Part shown: positions 25,301 to 33,653 of the stretch, piece after piece | Numbering within the stretch: the first letter of the stretch is position 1 | Layout: every line of letters begins with the position of its first letter | From: Segatella copri | Lineage (GTDB): Bacteria > Bacteroidota > Bacteroidia > Bacteroidales > Bacteroidaceae | Length of the DNA stretch: 64,000 nucleotides | Assembly: GCF_019249795.2 (NCBI RefSeq) | Contig: NZ_CP156891.1 | Location: 2,577,001-2,641,000 of the forward strand | Direction: 5' to 3' | Program-made: the position numbers and the translations under genes | Notes under the pieces: generated by a model | The model's database searches: none | Told to the model about the DNA's origin: nothing | Seen by the model: the letters and a program-made list of their open reading frames with translations, nothing else

Positions 25301-26489
25301 AATGGCTCTTGATGCTACCTGTTTTTATGTCAAAGAGGTAAAGACCATCCTTGTCGGTGCCCACCCAGACTTGATCGCCCTGGTTGGCACACAGACTTGT
25401 GATGCTGTTTTCGCCTATCACGTTGCGGCTGTCCAAACGGTAGCCCATATAGTTGAAATCGCATTGAGCCTGCGACTGCATGAATACGCCCTTCTGGAGC
25501 ATACTCACCCAGATGTTTCCCGTAGAATCTTCTATAATGCTGGTAATCTTGCTCTTGGCAAGATTTACTTCATGGCAGAACAGAGGATTATTTTGCAAGA
25601 ATCCTGTTATAGGATTATACACGAAGATACCCATACCATCGCAACCGATAAACAAGCGCTGGTCGCGGCTGATATAGATGTTGTCAATAGGAAGATTGCC
25701 AATGCCGGCTATCTTGGTGAAGGCGGTTGAACCAGCCTTGAGAAGGTAAACACCTTCATTCTTGGTAGCAAGATAAATGTTGCCCTTGTCGTCTTGCCTG
25801 ATATCTTGTGTGTTAAGTTGCTCTGTTCCCATGATGCGTGAAACAAGCTTGCCGTTCTTTTCTTTCCGTAACAGCTTTCCGTTTTCCAGGATAATCCAGA
25901 GCCTTTCTTGTTTGTCTTCCAGAATTTTATGTATGTATTTCAAGTTCTCCACTTCTCCTTTCATGGTGTAACAGGCGTTTGCATCTGTTTTCTTGGTCAT
26001 GATGCCGTAACCGGAGGTAACGACAGCAATATCGCCATTGTGCAAACGGCTTACCTGGGTAACGTAAGTGTTTATAGGCTTATTTCTTGAATCGAGCATA
26101 GGTACGTTGCAGAACCTTTTACCATTAAGTATAAGTAGCGACTTGTTTGTTCCCAGCACAATACGCCCCTTTTCATCCTGTGTTATACAGTTGATATAGT
26201 TGCTGTTGAGCCCGTTACTGTTGTTGTAGGTTTTTCTGATGACCATAAAGTTATAGCCATCATAGATATTCAAGCCGTTACGGGTGGCAATCCAAATGAA
26301 ACCATTTGAATCCTGGAACACCTGAGTGGCAAGGTTGCTCGAAAGCTGGTTGTCTGAATTGAAAAGTTTTCCTCGCTGCGCCATCATGTTCTGCGCAGTG
26401 AGACAGAAGATAAACATCAGTAAAAGACCGATGTATCTCATTGTTCTGAGATTTGATTTCATGGAAATCATCATGATTCTTGGTTTCAT
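22383..26489 (-). CDS. xynR: hybrid two-component regulator of the xylan locus (HTCS)
   Basis: A 1368-residue inner-membrane one-protein signalling system. After a signal peptide, the periplasmic part (about 30-790) is a double propeller of Reg_prop repeats (many 'IWIGT..GL' motifs) followed by a Y_Y_Y domain. One membrane span lies near 800-815. Inside are a histidine kinase (His842 in 'HEIRTPLTL', then 'GTGIGLDLT'), a receiver (Asp1163 in 'ISDIMMPEMDG') and a C-terminal AraC-type DNA-binding domain (about 1265-1368). HTCS proteins bind an imported oligosaccharide directly and activate their locus. Position beside the xylan core suggests the XynR role. Start 26489 is set by the -7 box at 26520-26527. 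Confidence 0.92.
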   Translation of the reverse strand: MKPRIMMISMKSNLRTMRYIGLLLMFIFCLTAQNMMAQRGKLFNSDNQLSSNLATQVFQDSNGFIWIATRNGLNIYDGYNFMVIRKTYNNSNGLNSNYINCITQDEKGRIVLGTNKSLLILNGKRFCNVPMLDSRNKPINTYVTQVSRLHNGDIAVVTSGYGIMTKKTDANACYTMKGEVENLKYIHKILEDKQERLWIILENGKLLRKEKNGKLVSRIMGTEQLNTQDIRQDDKGNIYLATKNEGVYLLKAGSTAFTKIAGIGNLPIDNIYISRDQRLFIGCDGMGIFVYNPITGFLQNNPLFCHEVNLAKSKITSIIEDSTGNIWVSMLQKGVFMQSQAQCDFNYMGYRLDSRNVIGENSITSLCANQGDQVWVGTDKDGLYLFDIKTGSIKSHLLSNTTVLALCKDKKGRTWVGTYTDGIGLIDAGGSFHPFSLGIGNQAGIFDIQEDPQGNVWFATMGKGLFRLSPDGSIKQWKTQDGADNNLKKNSIPNDYLIKLSISKDGKRVFVATSVGLACYDQQKNSWTSTFGGVNCLNKGSFSHCVYSDSKNRVWFGTEDGAICYDPKKGYAHPKIYNTELGLSDNSVASIIEDYKGRIWIGTTCGLNQVDTEKGTINKYFSDNGLQSNEFSDAAACTLWGGKMLVMGGTGGINWFDTDKVKQHPWQAKVTISGLLVGNNPVYPDMESGIYTITDKGAYNSDKFSLSHEDNTFTIQLSTLTYNNVEQISYAYSINGEDWRTIQSGMNELSFSHMPAGTYKFRVKAICNGYETPVKEFSIIVHPAWYASIWARLCYLLAFLGLCLLYIKHRKRKMEDQLILQQHIHAEEMGEAKLKFFMNISHEIRTPLTLILTPLFTLIKEDKDAHRQGIYDMMRKNSERILHLINQMMDLRKIDKGQMVMHMSETDMVAFIGDEYKLFCQQAIAKSIQFTFEHEDEALPVWIDRDNFDKVLMNVLSNAFKFTPAGGRIRITLSHSPHYVRIAIKDSGKGIQEEKLETIFQRFYQSTTTSYDRNVGTGIGLDLTRSLVELHYGTITAANNKTLDEADWKEGSQFLITLPLGNEHLKPEEMIDAPEPQTAEDIKELEENMEEGNEENAADTANDAEEDFKSKAKSTIAVVEDDEAIRNFLKTQLQETYNILTFCNGKEALPEIIKQKPSLVISDIMMPEMDGNTLCTKIKNNVNTNHIPVILLTAMSREEDQLTGLQSGADAYVVKPFNMDILRRTIINLLNVRRTLKNKFMGNERQSDRQIAIEKALSPKDQLMEQVMKVINDNMDNEDLSVDMIAREVGLSRVHLHRRMKKLTNQTPHAFIRNTRLQYAEKLLTHSNKTITDIMFSCGFSNPASFSTMFKNFYGSSPRDYMQAHRKI

Positions 26490-26519
26490 TGTCTTTTTTG
26501 GCTTTTTTATATTCGTTTG

Positions 26520-26527
26520 CAAAAATA
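26520..26527 (-). promoter_or_regulatory. promoter -7 box of the HTCS gene
   Basis: TATTTTTG on the minus strand, 30 bases before the start at 26489. The locus operator is not visible at the matching upstream distance, so the regulator is probably expressed constitutively. Confidence 0.5.
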
Positions 26528-26641
26528 CAAAATTAATGGGAGAATAATGCATGATAAGGTATGTTTTTTACGAGAATATATTAAAAAAGATGTTAAAATG
26601 TTACGTAGGGTAAAGATAATGTTACATGTGGTACGAGAGAA

Positions 26642-26694
26642 AAACTATTGGTTACTTATTATAAAGTATATATGATAGATTAGAAGTATCTTTG
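26642..26694 (+). promoter_or_regulatory. xylan-locus operator and promoter of the GH5 gene
   Basis: Box 1 AAACTATTGGTTAC at 26642, box 2 AAAGTA at 26663, -7 TATCTTTG ending 26694. Span is 53 bp, as in the other five sites. The 481-base gap between the HTCS start and GH5 also holds a leader of about 270 bases. Confidence 0.65.
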
Positions 26695-26833
26695 CATCGG
26701 TTTTTAAGTTGTATATATTTAGTATATTTAGGTTAGTTAGGTTTATACATAATAGTTTGTAGAATAGGTTTAAGATTTTCTAAATGATTTAGATATTATG
26801 GTTTTTATATAGAATCATGATTAATTGGTTTTC

Positions 26834-26865
26834 GGAAATGGTGCGTAGTGATTACGCGCCATTCC
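26834..26865 (+). other. stem-loop in the long leader of the GH5 gene
   Basis: AATGGTGCGTA (26837-26847) pairs with TACGCGCCATT (26853-26863), one G-U pair, extended by GG/CC with a bulge. It lies in the leader between the operator promoter and the ATG at 26971. No strong T-run follows, so attenuation is only a possibility. Confidence 0.45.
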
Positions 26866-26970
26866 ATTTTAAAAGACCAGCATCCTTTTCTGTAGACTTG
26901 AACCTGACAATCCTCCATGATTTGATATGAAGACTGACAATATATGATAAATCTAAAAATAATTGTAACA

Positions 26971-28371
26971 ATGAACAGAAAGAAATTGTTAATGTCACTC
27001 GCCATGACTATGCTGTCAATGGCGGGGCTGGCTGCAGATAATCTGCCGGCACTCCGTGTGCAGGGTAAGAATCTGGTGGATGCCAATGGTAAGACTGTTG
27101 TCTTGCATGGTGTGATGGATACACCGAACCGCTACTTCAATGGGTGGAGATGGCAACAGTGGAAGGCTGACTATTCGGAGTCAGACATAAAGCCTTGCCT
27201 GGAATATTTCTCTAAGCAGTTTTCTGCCATCACCGACAAGAAGCAGGGGGCTTATTGTACCGTGTTCCGATTGCACATGGATCCATGTTGGACCAACGAT
27301 CCATCGAAGAAGGCAGAGAATGAGGCTGACATCTCAGCATTCAACATGGCGCGCTACCGACTCTATCTGCAGAAACTCTATATCCCATTAATTAAGGATG
27401 CCATCGCCCACGGACTCTACGTCATCGTACGCCCACCGGGTGTCTGTCCTGGTGATATCAGTGTTGGCGACAAGTATAACCGCTATCTGAAGGCTATCTG
27501 GAAAGCATTTGCTGCCGATGAATACATCAAGCAGAATGAAGGAGTAATCTCCATCGAACTTGCCAACGAGCCTGTGAGAGTACATCTTTCAGACGGAACG
27601 AATTCGGAAAGGGCTTTGCATGACTACTTCCAGCCGGTGGTGGATGTGATTCGCGAGCAGGGCTTCAAGGGAATCATCTGGGTTCCGGGCGCAGGTTATC
27701 AGAGTCAGTACCAGGATTACGTCAAGTATCCTATCACCGATAGCGAGGACAATTTCTCTTATGCAGTACATGTTTATTCCGGATGGTATGGAAATATGAC
27801 CGATAAGAATTACGATCACGATACTTTCATCCGCAACTTCAAAAATCAGGTGCCGATGGTAGAGACGAAGCCTATCATGGTAACGGAGATAGACTGGAGT
27901 CCGGAAGATCCCGACAAGGCGAGCGAAGGTCACTATAATGAGTGGGGACAGTGGATACAACCTAACCTGGGAAGCTGGGCAACAGCATCTACCTCGAAAT
28001 GGGGATTGGCATGGAAGGCAGTTCACGATCACTTTGGCAATATCGGAATGACGATTACCCATCCACAGGAATATTACGATATTGATGTATATCTTAAAAC
28101 GGGCAAGGTGATTCCAGGTTTCCAGAATGCCAAGAAACACGGATTGTTCGAAGAGTGTTGCGGCTATGCCTGTATGAACTGGTATAAAGAGTGGTATTTG
28201 AAACAAAATACAACGGGAATTAAACAATTAGAAACCCAGGCAGACGTGGTTTCCACCTTATATTATAATATAGAAGGAAAAGAAGTTGAAAAGCCAACTG
28301 CAGGTGTTTATATAATAAAACAACTGTTAAGTAATGGAAAAATACGTTCTCGCAAGGTTTTTCTAAAATGA
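26971..28371 (+). CDS. GH5 endo-beta-1,4-xylanase/glucanase, secreted
   Basis: A 466-residue enzyme with signal peptide 1-22, starting at ATG 26971 (the signal begins there, not at 26944). The (beta/alpha)8 barrel has acid/base Glu200 ('IELANEP') and nucleophile Glu306 ('MVTEIDW'). The context favours xylan or arabinoxylan as substrate, perhaps subfamily GH5_21, but this is inference. The last 40 residues ('TLYYNIEGKEVEKPTAGVYIIKQ', ending 'RSRKVFLK') resemble the C-terminal sorting-type tail of Prevotella secreted proteins (T9SS type A). The enzyme may thus be exported to the surface. It is the first gene after the divergent HTCS and has its own operator copy. Confidence 0.88.
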   Translation: MNRKKLLMSLAMTMLSMAGLAADNLPALRVQGKNLVDANGKTVVLHGVMDTPNRYFNGWRWQQWKADYSESDIKPCLEYFSKQFSAITDKKQGAYCTVFRLHMDPCWTNDPSKKAENEADISAFNMARYRLYLQKLYIPLIKDAIAHGLYVIVRPPGVCPGDISVGDKYNRYLKAIWKAFAADEYIKQNEGVISIELANEPVRVHLSDGTNSERALHDYFQPVVDVIREQGFKGIIWVPGAGYQSQYQDYVKYPITDSEDNFSYAVHVYSGWYGNMTDKNYDHDTFIRNFKNQVPMVETKPIMVTEIDWSPEDPDKASEGHYNEWGQWIQPNLGSWATASTSKWGLAWKAVHDHFGNIGMTITHPQEYYDIDVYLKTGKVIPGFQNAKKHGLFEECCGYACMNWYKEWYLKQNTTGIKQLETQADVVSTLYYNIEGKEVEKPTAGVYIIKQLLSNGKIRSRKVFLK

Positions 28372-28372
28372 T

Positions 28373-28425
28373 AAACTTTCTGTTACACCACGCAAAGTAT
28401 GTTTCGAAAGAAATCCATACCTTTG
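28373..28425 (+). promoter_or_regulatory. xylan-locus operator and promoter of the xus operon
   Basis: Box 1 AAACTTTCTGTTAC at 28373 (two bases after the GH5 stop), box 2 AAAGTA at 28394, -7 TACCTTTG at 28418-28425. Shares ACCACGCAAAGT with the site at 42348. Confidence 0.65.
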
Positions 28426-28492
28426 CCGCCGTGAATAAACAGTTTTAGCGCACGCCTAAATTTTTAAAGCATAAATCAAAAATGAATAGAAC

Positions 28493-31400
28493 ATGATTGA
28501 ACAAGTGTTAACAATGAAACGGACAGCAGCCTTATGCTTGGTGGGAGCTTTCTGCAGCCTGAATGCTCAGGCACAGAATATCCAGGTCAAGGGTAATCTT
28601 GTTGACGGTACAGGTGAGCCTCTGATAGGTGCCACTGTAAAAGTGAAAGGTAATGCCAGCGTCGGTGCGGTCACCGACTTAGATGGTAATTTCAGCATCA
28701 GTGTTCCTTCTGAGAATTCTATCCTCGTATTTACATACGTAGGTATGAAGACCAAGGAAGTAAAGATTGGTAAGAAGAGAGAGTTCAAACTTACTCTTGA
28801 AGATGACAACGCCATCGGCGAAGTTGTAGTCGTTGGTTATGGTCAGCAGAAGAAGGCTTCTGTCGTAGGTTCCATCACCCAGACTACTGGTGAGGTTTTG
28901 GAGCGTGCAGCTGGTGTCAGCGACGTCGGTTCAGCCTTGACAGGTAACCTCCCAGGAGTTGTTACAATCCAAGGCAATGGTATGCCTGGTGAGGAGGAAC
29001 CTCAGATTATCATCCGTGGTTCTAGTTCATGGAACAATTCCGACCCTCTCGTTCTCGTTGATGGTATTGAACGTCCTCTGAGCAGCGTGGACATCTCTTC
29101 TGTGGAGAGCATCTCTGTACTGAAGGATGCTTCTGCTACTGCAGTCTATGGTGTGAAGGGAGCCAATGGTGTCATCTTGGTTACCACCAAGCGTGGTCAG
29201 GAAGGCAAGGCTAAGATTGACATTGGTTTCAATGCTACGTTGAAAGCTCCTTCTAAGTTGCCTAATAAGTACGACTCTTATGATGCGTTGATGCTTCGCA
29301 ACCAAGTGGTAGAACGTGAACTGGGCATTTATCCTGAAGGTGTTTCATATCTTCGTCCTCAGTCTTTTATAGACAACTATCGAAACCAGACTACGCAGGA
29401 GCAGCGTGAACGTTATGCCAATGTGGATTGGCAGGATGCACTTTTCAAAAAGTCTGCTATGTCCTATAATGCGAACGTGAACGTGAGTGGTGGTACAAAA
29501 TTCGTTAAGTACTTCGCTTCTGCTGATTTCGTGCATGAGGGTGACCTCTTCCGTGAGTATGACAATGGTCGTAACTACAACTCTGGCTATGGATACAATC
29601 GTATCAATGTTCGTAGTAACTTGGACTTTGCCATCACAAGTAGCACTACTTTGAAGGTAAATGTGGCTGGTAGCAATGGCGTAAGAAAAGCTCCTTGGAG
29701 TAACATGAGCAATAGTGAGTGGCAGATTGGTCAGCAGTGGGCTGGTGCTTATAACATCGCTCCAGATGTGTTCTTGCCACAATATTCTGACGGCACATGG
29801 GGATTCTATCCATCTGCTTCCAATGTAAGTAACTCTGCACAGAATCTTGCTATCGGTGGTACAGCACAGGCTACAACCACTCGTATCAATACAGACTTTA
29901 CCCTTGAGCAGAAATTGGATTTCATAACCAAAGGCTTAAATTTCCGTGGTACTATCTCTTGGGATAATGTTTTTGTTGAGACAGGACGAGGTATCAATGA
30001 CTTGAATAATGAAGCCCAGACTAAGTATATTGATCCTGAAACAGGTCAGGTTACTTATGGTAAAGAACTTGAAGGAAATAATAAGTTTGATTGGCAGCAA
30101 GGTGTGAACTGGTCAACGGAAGGTGGTTCTGTAGATAATAACCAGACTGTTCGCAACCTCTACTATCAGTTGCAGCTCAACTGGGCTCGCAAGTTTGGAC
30201 AGCATGATGTATCAGCCATGGGCTTGTTCTCACGTCAGGAGAATGCACGTGGTAGCGTGATGCCAACTTACCGTGAGGACTGGGCGTTCCGTGCTACCTA
30301 TAGCTATGCAGGTCGTTATAACATCGAGTATAATGGTGCCTATAACGGATCAGAAAAGTTCAGCAAGGACAATCGTTTTGCCTTCTTCAATTCAGGTGCT
30401 ATCGGATGGACCATCACTGAGGAAAACTTCATGAAGTCTCTTCGTGACAATCACATCATCGATATGTTGAAGTTCCGCGCTTCCTATGGTGAGATTGGTG
30501 ATGACAACATTGGTGACCCATTTGATTCTTCTCGTCGCTGGTTGTATATGAGCCAGTGGGCGTATGGCGGCAAGACTACGATGGATCTCGACCATACAGA
30601 GAGCATCTATACATGGTATCGACAGAACACTCTTGGAAATGATAATGTGAAATGGGAAACAGTTAAGAAAACCAACTTCGGTATTGATTATGGTTTCTTG
30701 GGAGGCTTGATTACTGGTTCTTTGGATTTCTTCTGTGATCGTCGTAATGACATCTTGATTTTCGGCTCCAACCGTTCTGTTCCTTCTTATTTCGGAACGA
30801 CAGCACCTACTATTAATAAAGGTAAGGTTCGTACCAGTGGTTACGAGTGGGAATTGAAACTTAATAAGGTGTTTGCTAATGGCTTGCGTCTCTGGGGTAA
30901 TTTCAATATGACCCATGCCAAGAATAAGGTAATTTTGAAGGATGATGCCATCTTTACTCCAAATTATCAAAAGGAGGCAGGATTTGCCATGAATCAGTAT
31001 CACTCTTATATAGATAAGGGCTTTATCAATAATATTGATGATTTGATAGGTTCTCCGGCGCACGACTCCAATGACAATCACCGTTTGGTTGGTGACTATT
31101 ACATTGTTGATTTCAATGGTGATGGTGTTGTTGATAGCAGGGACTCGGCTCCTGTAGGTTATAGCAGTAGTCCGCAGAACACCTATAATGCTACTATTGG
31201 TTTCGAATGGAAAGGGTTCTCAGCTTTCGCTCAGTTCTATGGAGTAACTAATGTGACCCGTGACGTATCATTGACAAGCTTTGGTAATATGCTTGATAAT
31301 GTTTATGATACTGGTACTTGGTGGAATAAGAATCAAAGCAATGCAGAATGTATCCTTCCTCGTTGGGGTGCCACTGCTTCAAGTTACACCTATGGTACAC

Positions 31401-31639
31401 AGTTTATGTATGATGGTTCTTACATTCGATTGAAGAATGTCGAGATTGCTTATACCTGGACCAAGGGTTGGATTAAGGCATTAGGCGTAAACTACCTCAA
31501 GATTTACTTGAATGGTAATAACCTCTGGCTCTGGACTCGTATGCCTGATGACCGTGAGGCAAACCTCGGTGGTGGTGGCTGGTTGGGAGCATACCCTACG
31601 GTTCGCCGCTTCAACTTAGGTGTTAAATTCTCATTGTAA
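28493..31639 (+). CDS. xusA: SusC-like TonB-dependent xylan oligosaccharide transporter (XusA)
   Basis: A 1048-residue outer-membrane protein. After the signal peptide (cleavage near 'NAQAQ'), residues about 30-110 form a carboxypeptidase-regulatory-like beta-sandwich ('VDGTGEPLIGATVKVKG'). A TonB-box region 'VVVVGYGQQKKASVVGS' follows, then the plug ('DPLVLVDGIERPL', 'VLKDASATAVYGVKGANGVILVTTKRG') and a 22-strand barrel ending 'RFNLGVKFSL'. It would pump oligosaccharides captured by its SusD partner. Gene order xusABCDE-xyn10 matches the xylan core cluster known from gut Bacteroidota. ATG 28514 ('MKRTAAL') is an alternative start with a better signal peptide. First gene of a six-gene operon. 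Confidence 0.9.
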   Translation: MIEQVLTMKRTAALCLVGAFCSLNAQAQNIQVKGNLVDGTGEPLIGATVKVKGNASVGAVTDLDGNFSISVPSENSILVFTYVGMKTKEVKIGKKREFKLTLEDDNAIGEVVVVGYGQQKKASVVGSITQTTGEVLERAAGVSDVGSALTGNLPGVVTIQGNGMPGEEEPQIIIRGSSSWNNSDPLVLVDGIERPLSSVDISSVESISVLKDASATAVYGVKGANGVILVTTKRGQEGKAKIDIGFNATLKAPSKLPNKYDSYDALMLRNQVVERELGIYPEGVSYLRPQSFIDNYRNQTTQEQRERYANVDWQDALFKKSAMSYNANVNVSGGTKFVKYFASADFVHEGDLFREYDNGRNYNSGYGYNRINVRSNLDFAITSSTTLKVNVAGSNGVRKAPWSNMSNSEWQIGQQWAGAYNIAPDVFLPQYSDGTWGFYPSASNVSNSAQNLAIGGTAQATTTRINTDFTLEQKLDFITKGLNFRGTISWDNVFVETGRGINDLNNEAQTKYIDPETGQVTYGKELEGNNKFDWQQGVNWSTEGGSVDNNQTVRNLYYQLQLNWARKFGQHDVSAMGLFSRQENARGSVMPTYREDWAFRATYSYAGRYNIEYNGAYNGSEKFSKDNRFAFFNSGAIGWTITEENFMKSLRDNHIIDMLKFRASYGEIGDDNIGDPFDSSRRWLYMSQWAYGGKTTMDLDHTESIYTWYRQNTLGNDNVKWETVKKTNFGIDYGFLGGLITGSLDFFCDRRNDILIFGSNRSVPSYFGTTAPTINKGKVRTSGYEWELKLNKVFANGLRLWGNFNMTHAKNKVILKDDAIFTPNYQKEAGFAMNQYHSYIDKGFINNIDDLIGSPAHDSNDNHRLVGDYYIVDFNGDGVVDSRDSAPVGYSSSPQNTYNATIGFEWKGFSAFAQFYGVTNVTRDVSLTSFGNMLDNVYDTGTWWNKNQSNAECILPRWGATASSYTYGTQFMYDGSYIRLKNVEIAYTWTKGWIKALGVNYLKIYLNGNNLWLWTRMPDDREANLGGGGWLGAYPTVRRFNLGVKFSL

Positions 31640-31659
31640 TTATTAAAAAAAATATTCAG

Positions 31660-33624
31660 ATGAAAAATAAGATAAAGACAATATTGTTGACGGGATGCGT
31701 CTCGCTGGCTCTCGGTACTTCGCTGAGTTCTTGTCAAGACTACTTGGACAAGGAGCCAGACTCAACAGTTTCTGCAGACGATGCCTTTGCCAATTTCCGT
31801 AATTTCCAAGGTTTCGTTGAGGAAATATACAACTGTATCCCTGATAAAGAGAAATGTAACTATTGTCCTTCATGGAACTGGGGTGATGATGAAATCTTCA
31901 ATCCTGAGGCTGATAATAGAATGACCCATCAGGTTGATTTAGGTAACTTCCGTGCATGGGAATCTACTGGTAACTGGCTAAAGCGTGATGGTTCTTCTAC
32001 TTCCACAGATAAGTTCGCACACGGTATTTGGAACCATGCGTGGTATTGCATCAGAAAATGTAATCTCGGTTTACAGAATATCGACAAGTTTGTGACTGGA
32101 AGTGCTGAAGAGAAAAAACTGATAGAGGGTCAGCTCTATTTCTTCCGTGCATGGTGGCATGAGGAAATGATGGAGTATTTTGGTGGTATGCCTTATGTGG
32201 ATACTTATCTCGATGCCAATGCCGAGCAGAGATTGCCACGTCTTTCTTATCAGGAATGCGCTGATAGAGCGGCAGCTGATTTCCGCAAGGCTGCCGATTT
32301 GTTGCCTATTAATTGGGATAAGACTTCTGCAGGTGCTGCCACACAAGGTAAGAATGATCTTCGCATCAATAAGATCATGGCTCTTGGTTATCTTGGTAAA
32401 ACCTATCTTTGGGCTGCTAGTCCTTTGATGAAGAATGGTGCGCAGATTGGTGCCAGCAAGAATGGCAAGACTTATGATTATGATCAGGAATATGCTAAGA
32501 AGGCAGCTGAGGCTTTTGGTGAACTGCTCTCTCTTGTGGAAGCTGGTCAGACACAATATGCATTGGCAGAGTTTAAGTACTCAGACATCTACAATCATGA
32601 GAAATCTGCTGATGCCAATAGCTGTTTTTCTGATATATTCTATACCAAGAAGCAGAACTGGAAAATGCCTGGAACGGTTGAAGCTATCTTCCGTGGTCCA
32701 TCTCCTGATTTTAATGGCTCTAACTGGAATACCTCTAAGGTCTTTGGCCCTAAGGTACAGAAAGTAGTTGCTCATGATAATGTCATTCACCAACCTACGG
32801 CCAACCTTGTAGAGGCTTATGGAATGGCTAACGGAGAACCAATCTATTTGGTTGAGAATGGTCAGTATGTACCCAATCCAAAGTCTGGTTTCGACCCTGA
32901 GCATCCTTTCAAAAATCGTGATCCCCGTTTCTACCACGATATCGTCTTCGATGGTTTTAAGTATTTGAACGGAACACCTGGTCAGTATGCAGATTTACAG
33001 TATTGCCAATTATATACGGGTGGTAATATGCGCCCAATAGCAAATGCAAGCCGTACGGGTTATTTCATTCAGAAGTTGGTGCCTCATACTTGTAATGAAG
33101 TGGATAAAGATTACGATTGGGGTTCAGCTTTACACTGCTATTTGCCATATATGCGTCTTGCAGACATATACTTGATGTATGCAGAGGCTTGTGCTGCATT
33201 CGGTGGTGCTTCTGGCAAGTCTTCAAACTTTGGCAAGACCGCAGAAGATGCAATTAATACACTTCGCGACCGTTGTGGTGCAGGTCATGTTGCTCCAGAA
33301 TTTGTTGCAGACAACCATAAGTTCATGGATGAGGTCCGTCGTGAGCGTGAGGTAGAACTTTCTTTCGAAGGATTCCGTTTTTGTGACTTGCAGCGTTGGT
33401 TGCTTCTGACAGAGGCACCATATAATCAAAAATTCTCACAGGAGTTTGACCGTGTGGAAAGTGCAGACTTCTATACGAAGAATGATCCTAAGGACGCTCG
33501 GGTTGCCAATTATCGTAGAAAGTTGATATTGACTCGTAATTTTGGTACCAAGCACTATTGGTTCCCATTGCCAATCAAGGAGACTCAGATCAGTTCAGAG
33601 TTTAAACAAAATCCAGGCTGGTAA
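31660..33624 (+). CDS. xusB: SusD-like surface glycan-binding lipoprotein (XusB)
   Basis: A 654-residue lipoprotein with lipobox 'LSSC' (Cys about residue 28) and 'QDYLDKEPDS' after it, the classic SusD start. The RagB/SusD fold is shown by TPR-like helices ('FFRAWWHEEMMEYFGGMPYVDTYLD', 'LMYAEACAAFG', 'REREVELSFEGFRFCDLQRW') and the closing 'LPIKETQISSEFKQNPGW'. It forms the lid of the XusA barrel on the outside and binds xylan chains. It begins 20 bases after xusA with no promoter, so it is co-transcribed. Confidence 0.92.
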   Translation: MKNKIKTILLTGCVSLALGTSLSSCQDYLDKEPDSTVSADDAFANFRNFQGFVEEIYNCIPDKEKCNYCPSWNWGDDEIFNPEADNRMTHQVDLGNFRAWESTGNWLKRDGSSTSTDKFAHGIWNHAWYCIRKCNLGLQNIDKFVTGSAEEKKLIEGQLYFFRAWWHEEMMEYFGGMPYVDTYLDANAEQRLPRLSYQECADRAAADFRKAADLLPINWDKTSAGAATQGKNDLRINKIMALGYLGKTYLWAASPLMKNGAQIGASKNGKTYDYDQEYAKKAAEAFGELLSLVEAGQTQYALAEFKYSDIYNHEKSADANSCFSDIFYTKKQNWKMPGTVEAIFRGPSPDFNGSNWNTSKVFGPKVQKVVAHDNVIHQPTANLVEAYGMANGEPIYLVENGQYVPNPKSGFDPEHPFKNRDPRFYHDIVFDGFKYLNGTPGQYADLQYCQLYTGGNMRPIANASRTGYFIQKLVPHTCNEVDKDYDWGSALHCYLPYMRLADIYLMYAEACAAFGGASGKSSNFGKTAEDAINTLRDRCGAGHVAPEFVADNHKFMDEVRREREVELSFEGFRFCDLQRWLLLTEAPYNQKFSQEFDRVESADFYTKNDPKDARVANYRRKLILTRNFGTKHYWFPLPIKETQISSEFKQNPGW

Positions 33625-33653
33625 GGTTTAAAATTATAAATTAGTAATACTAA

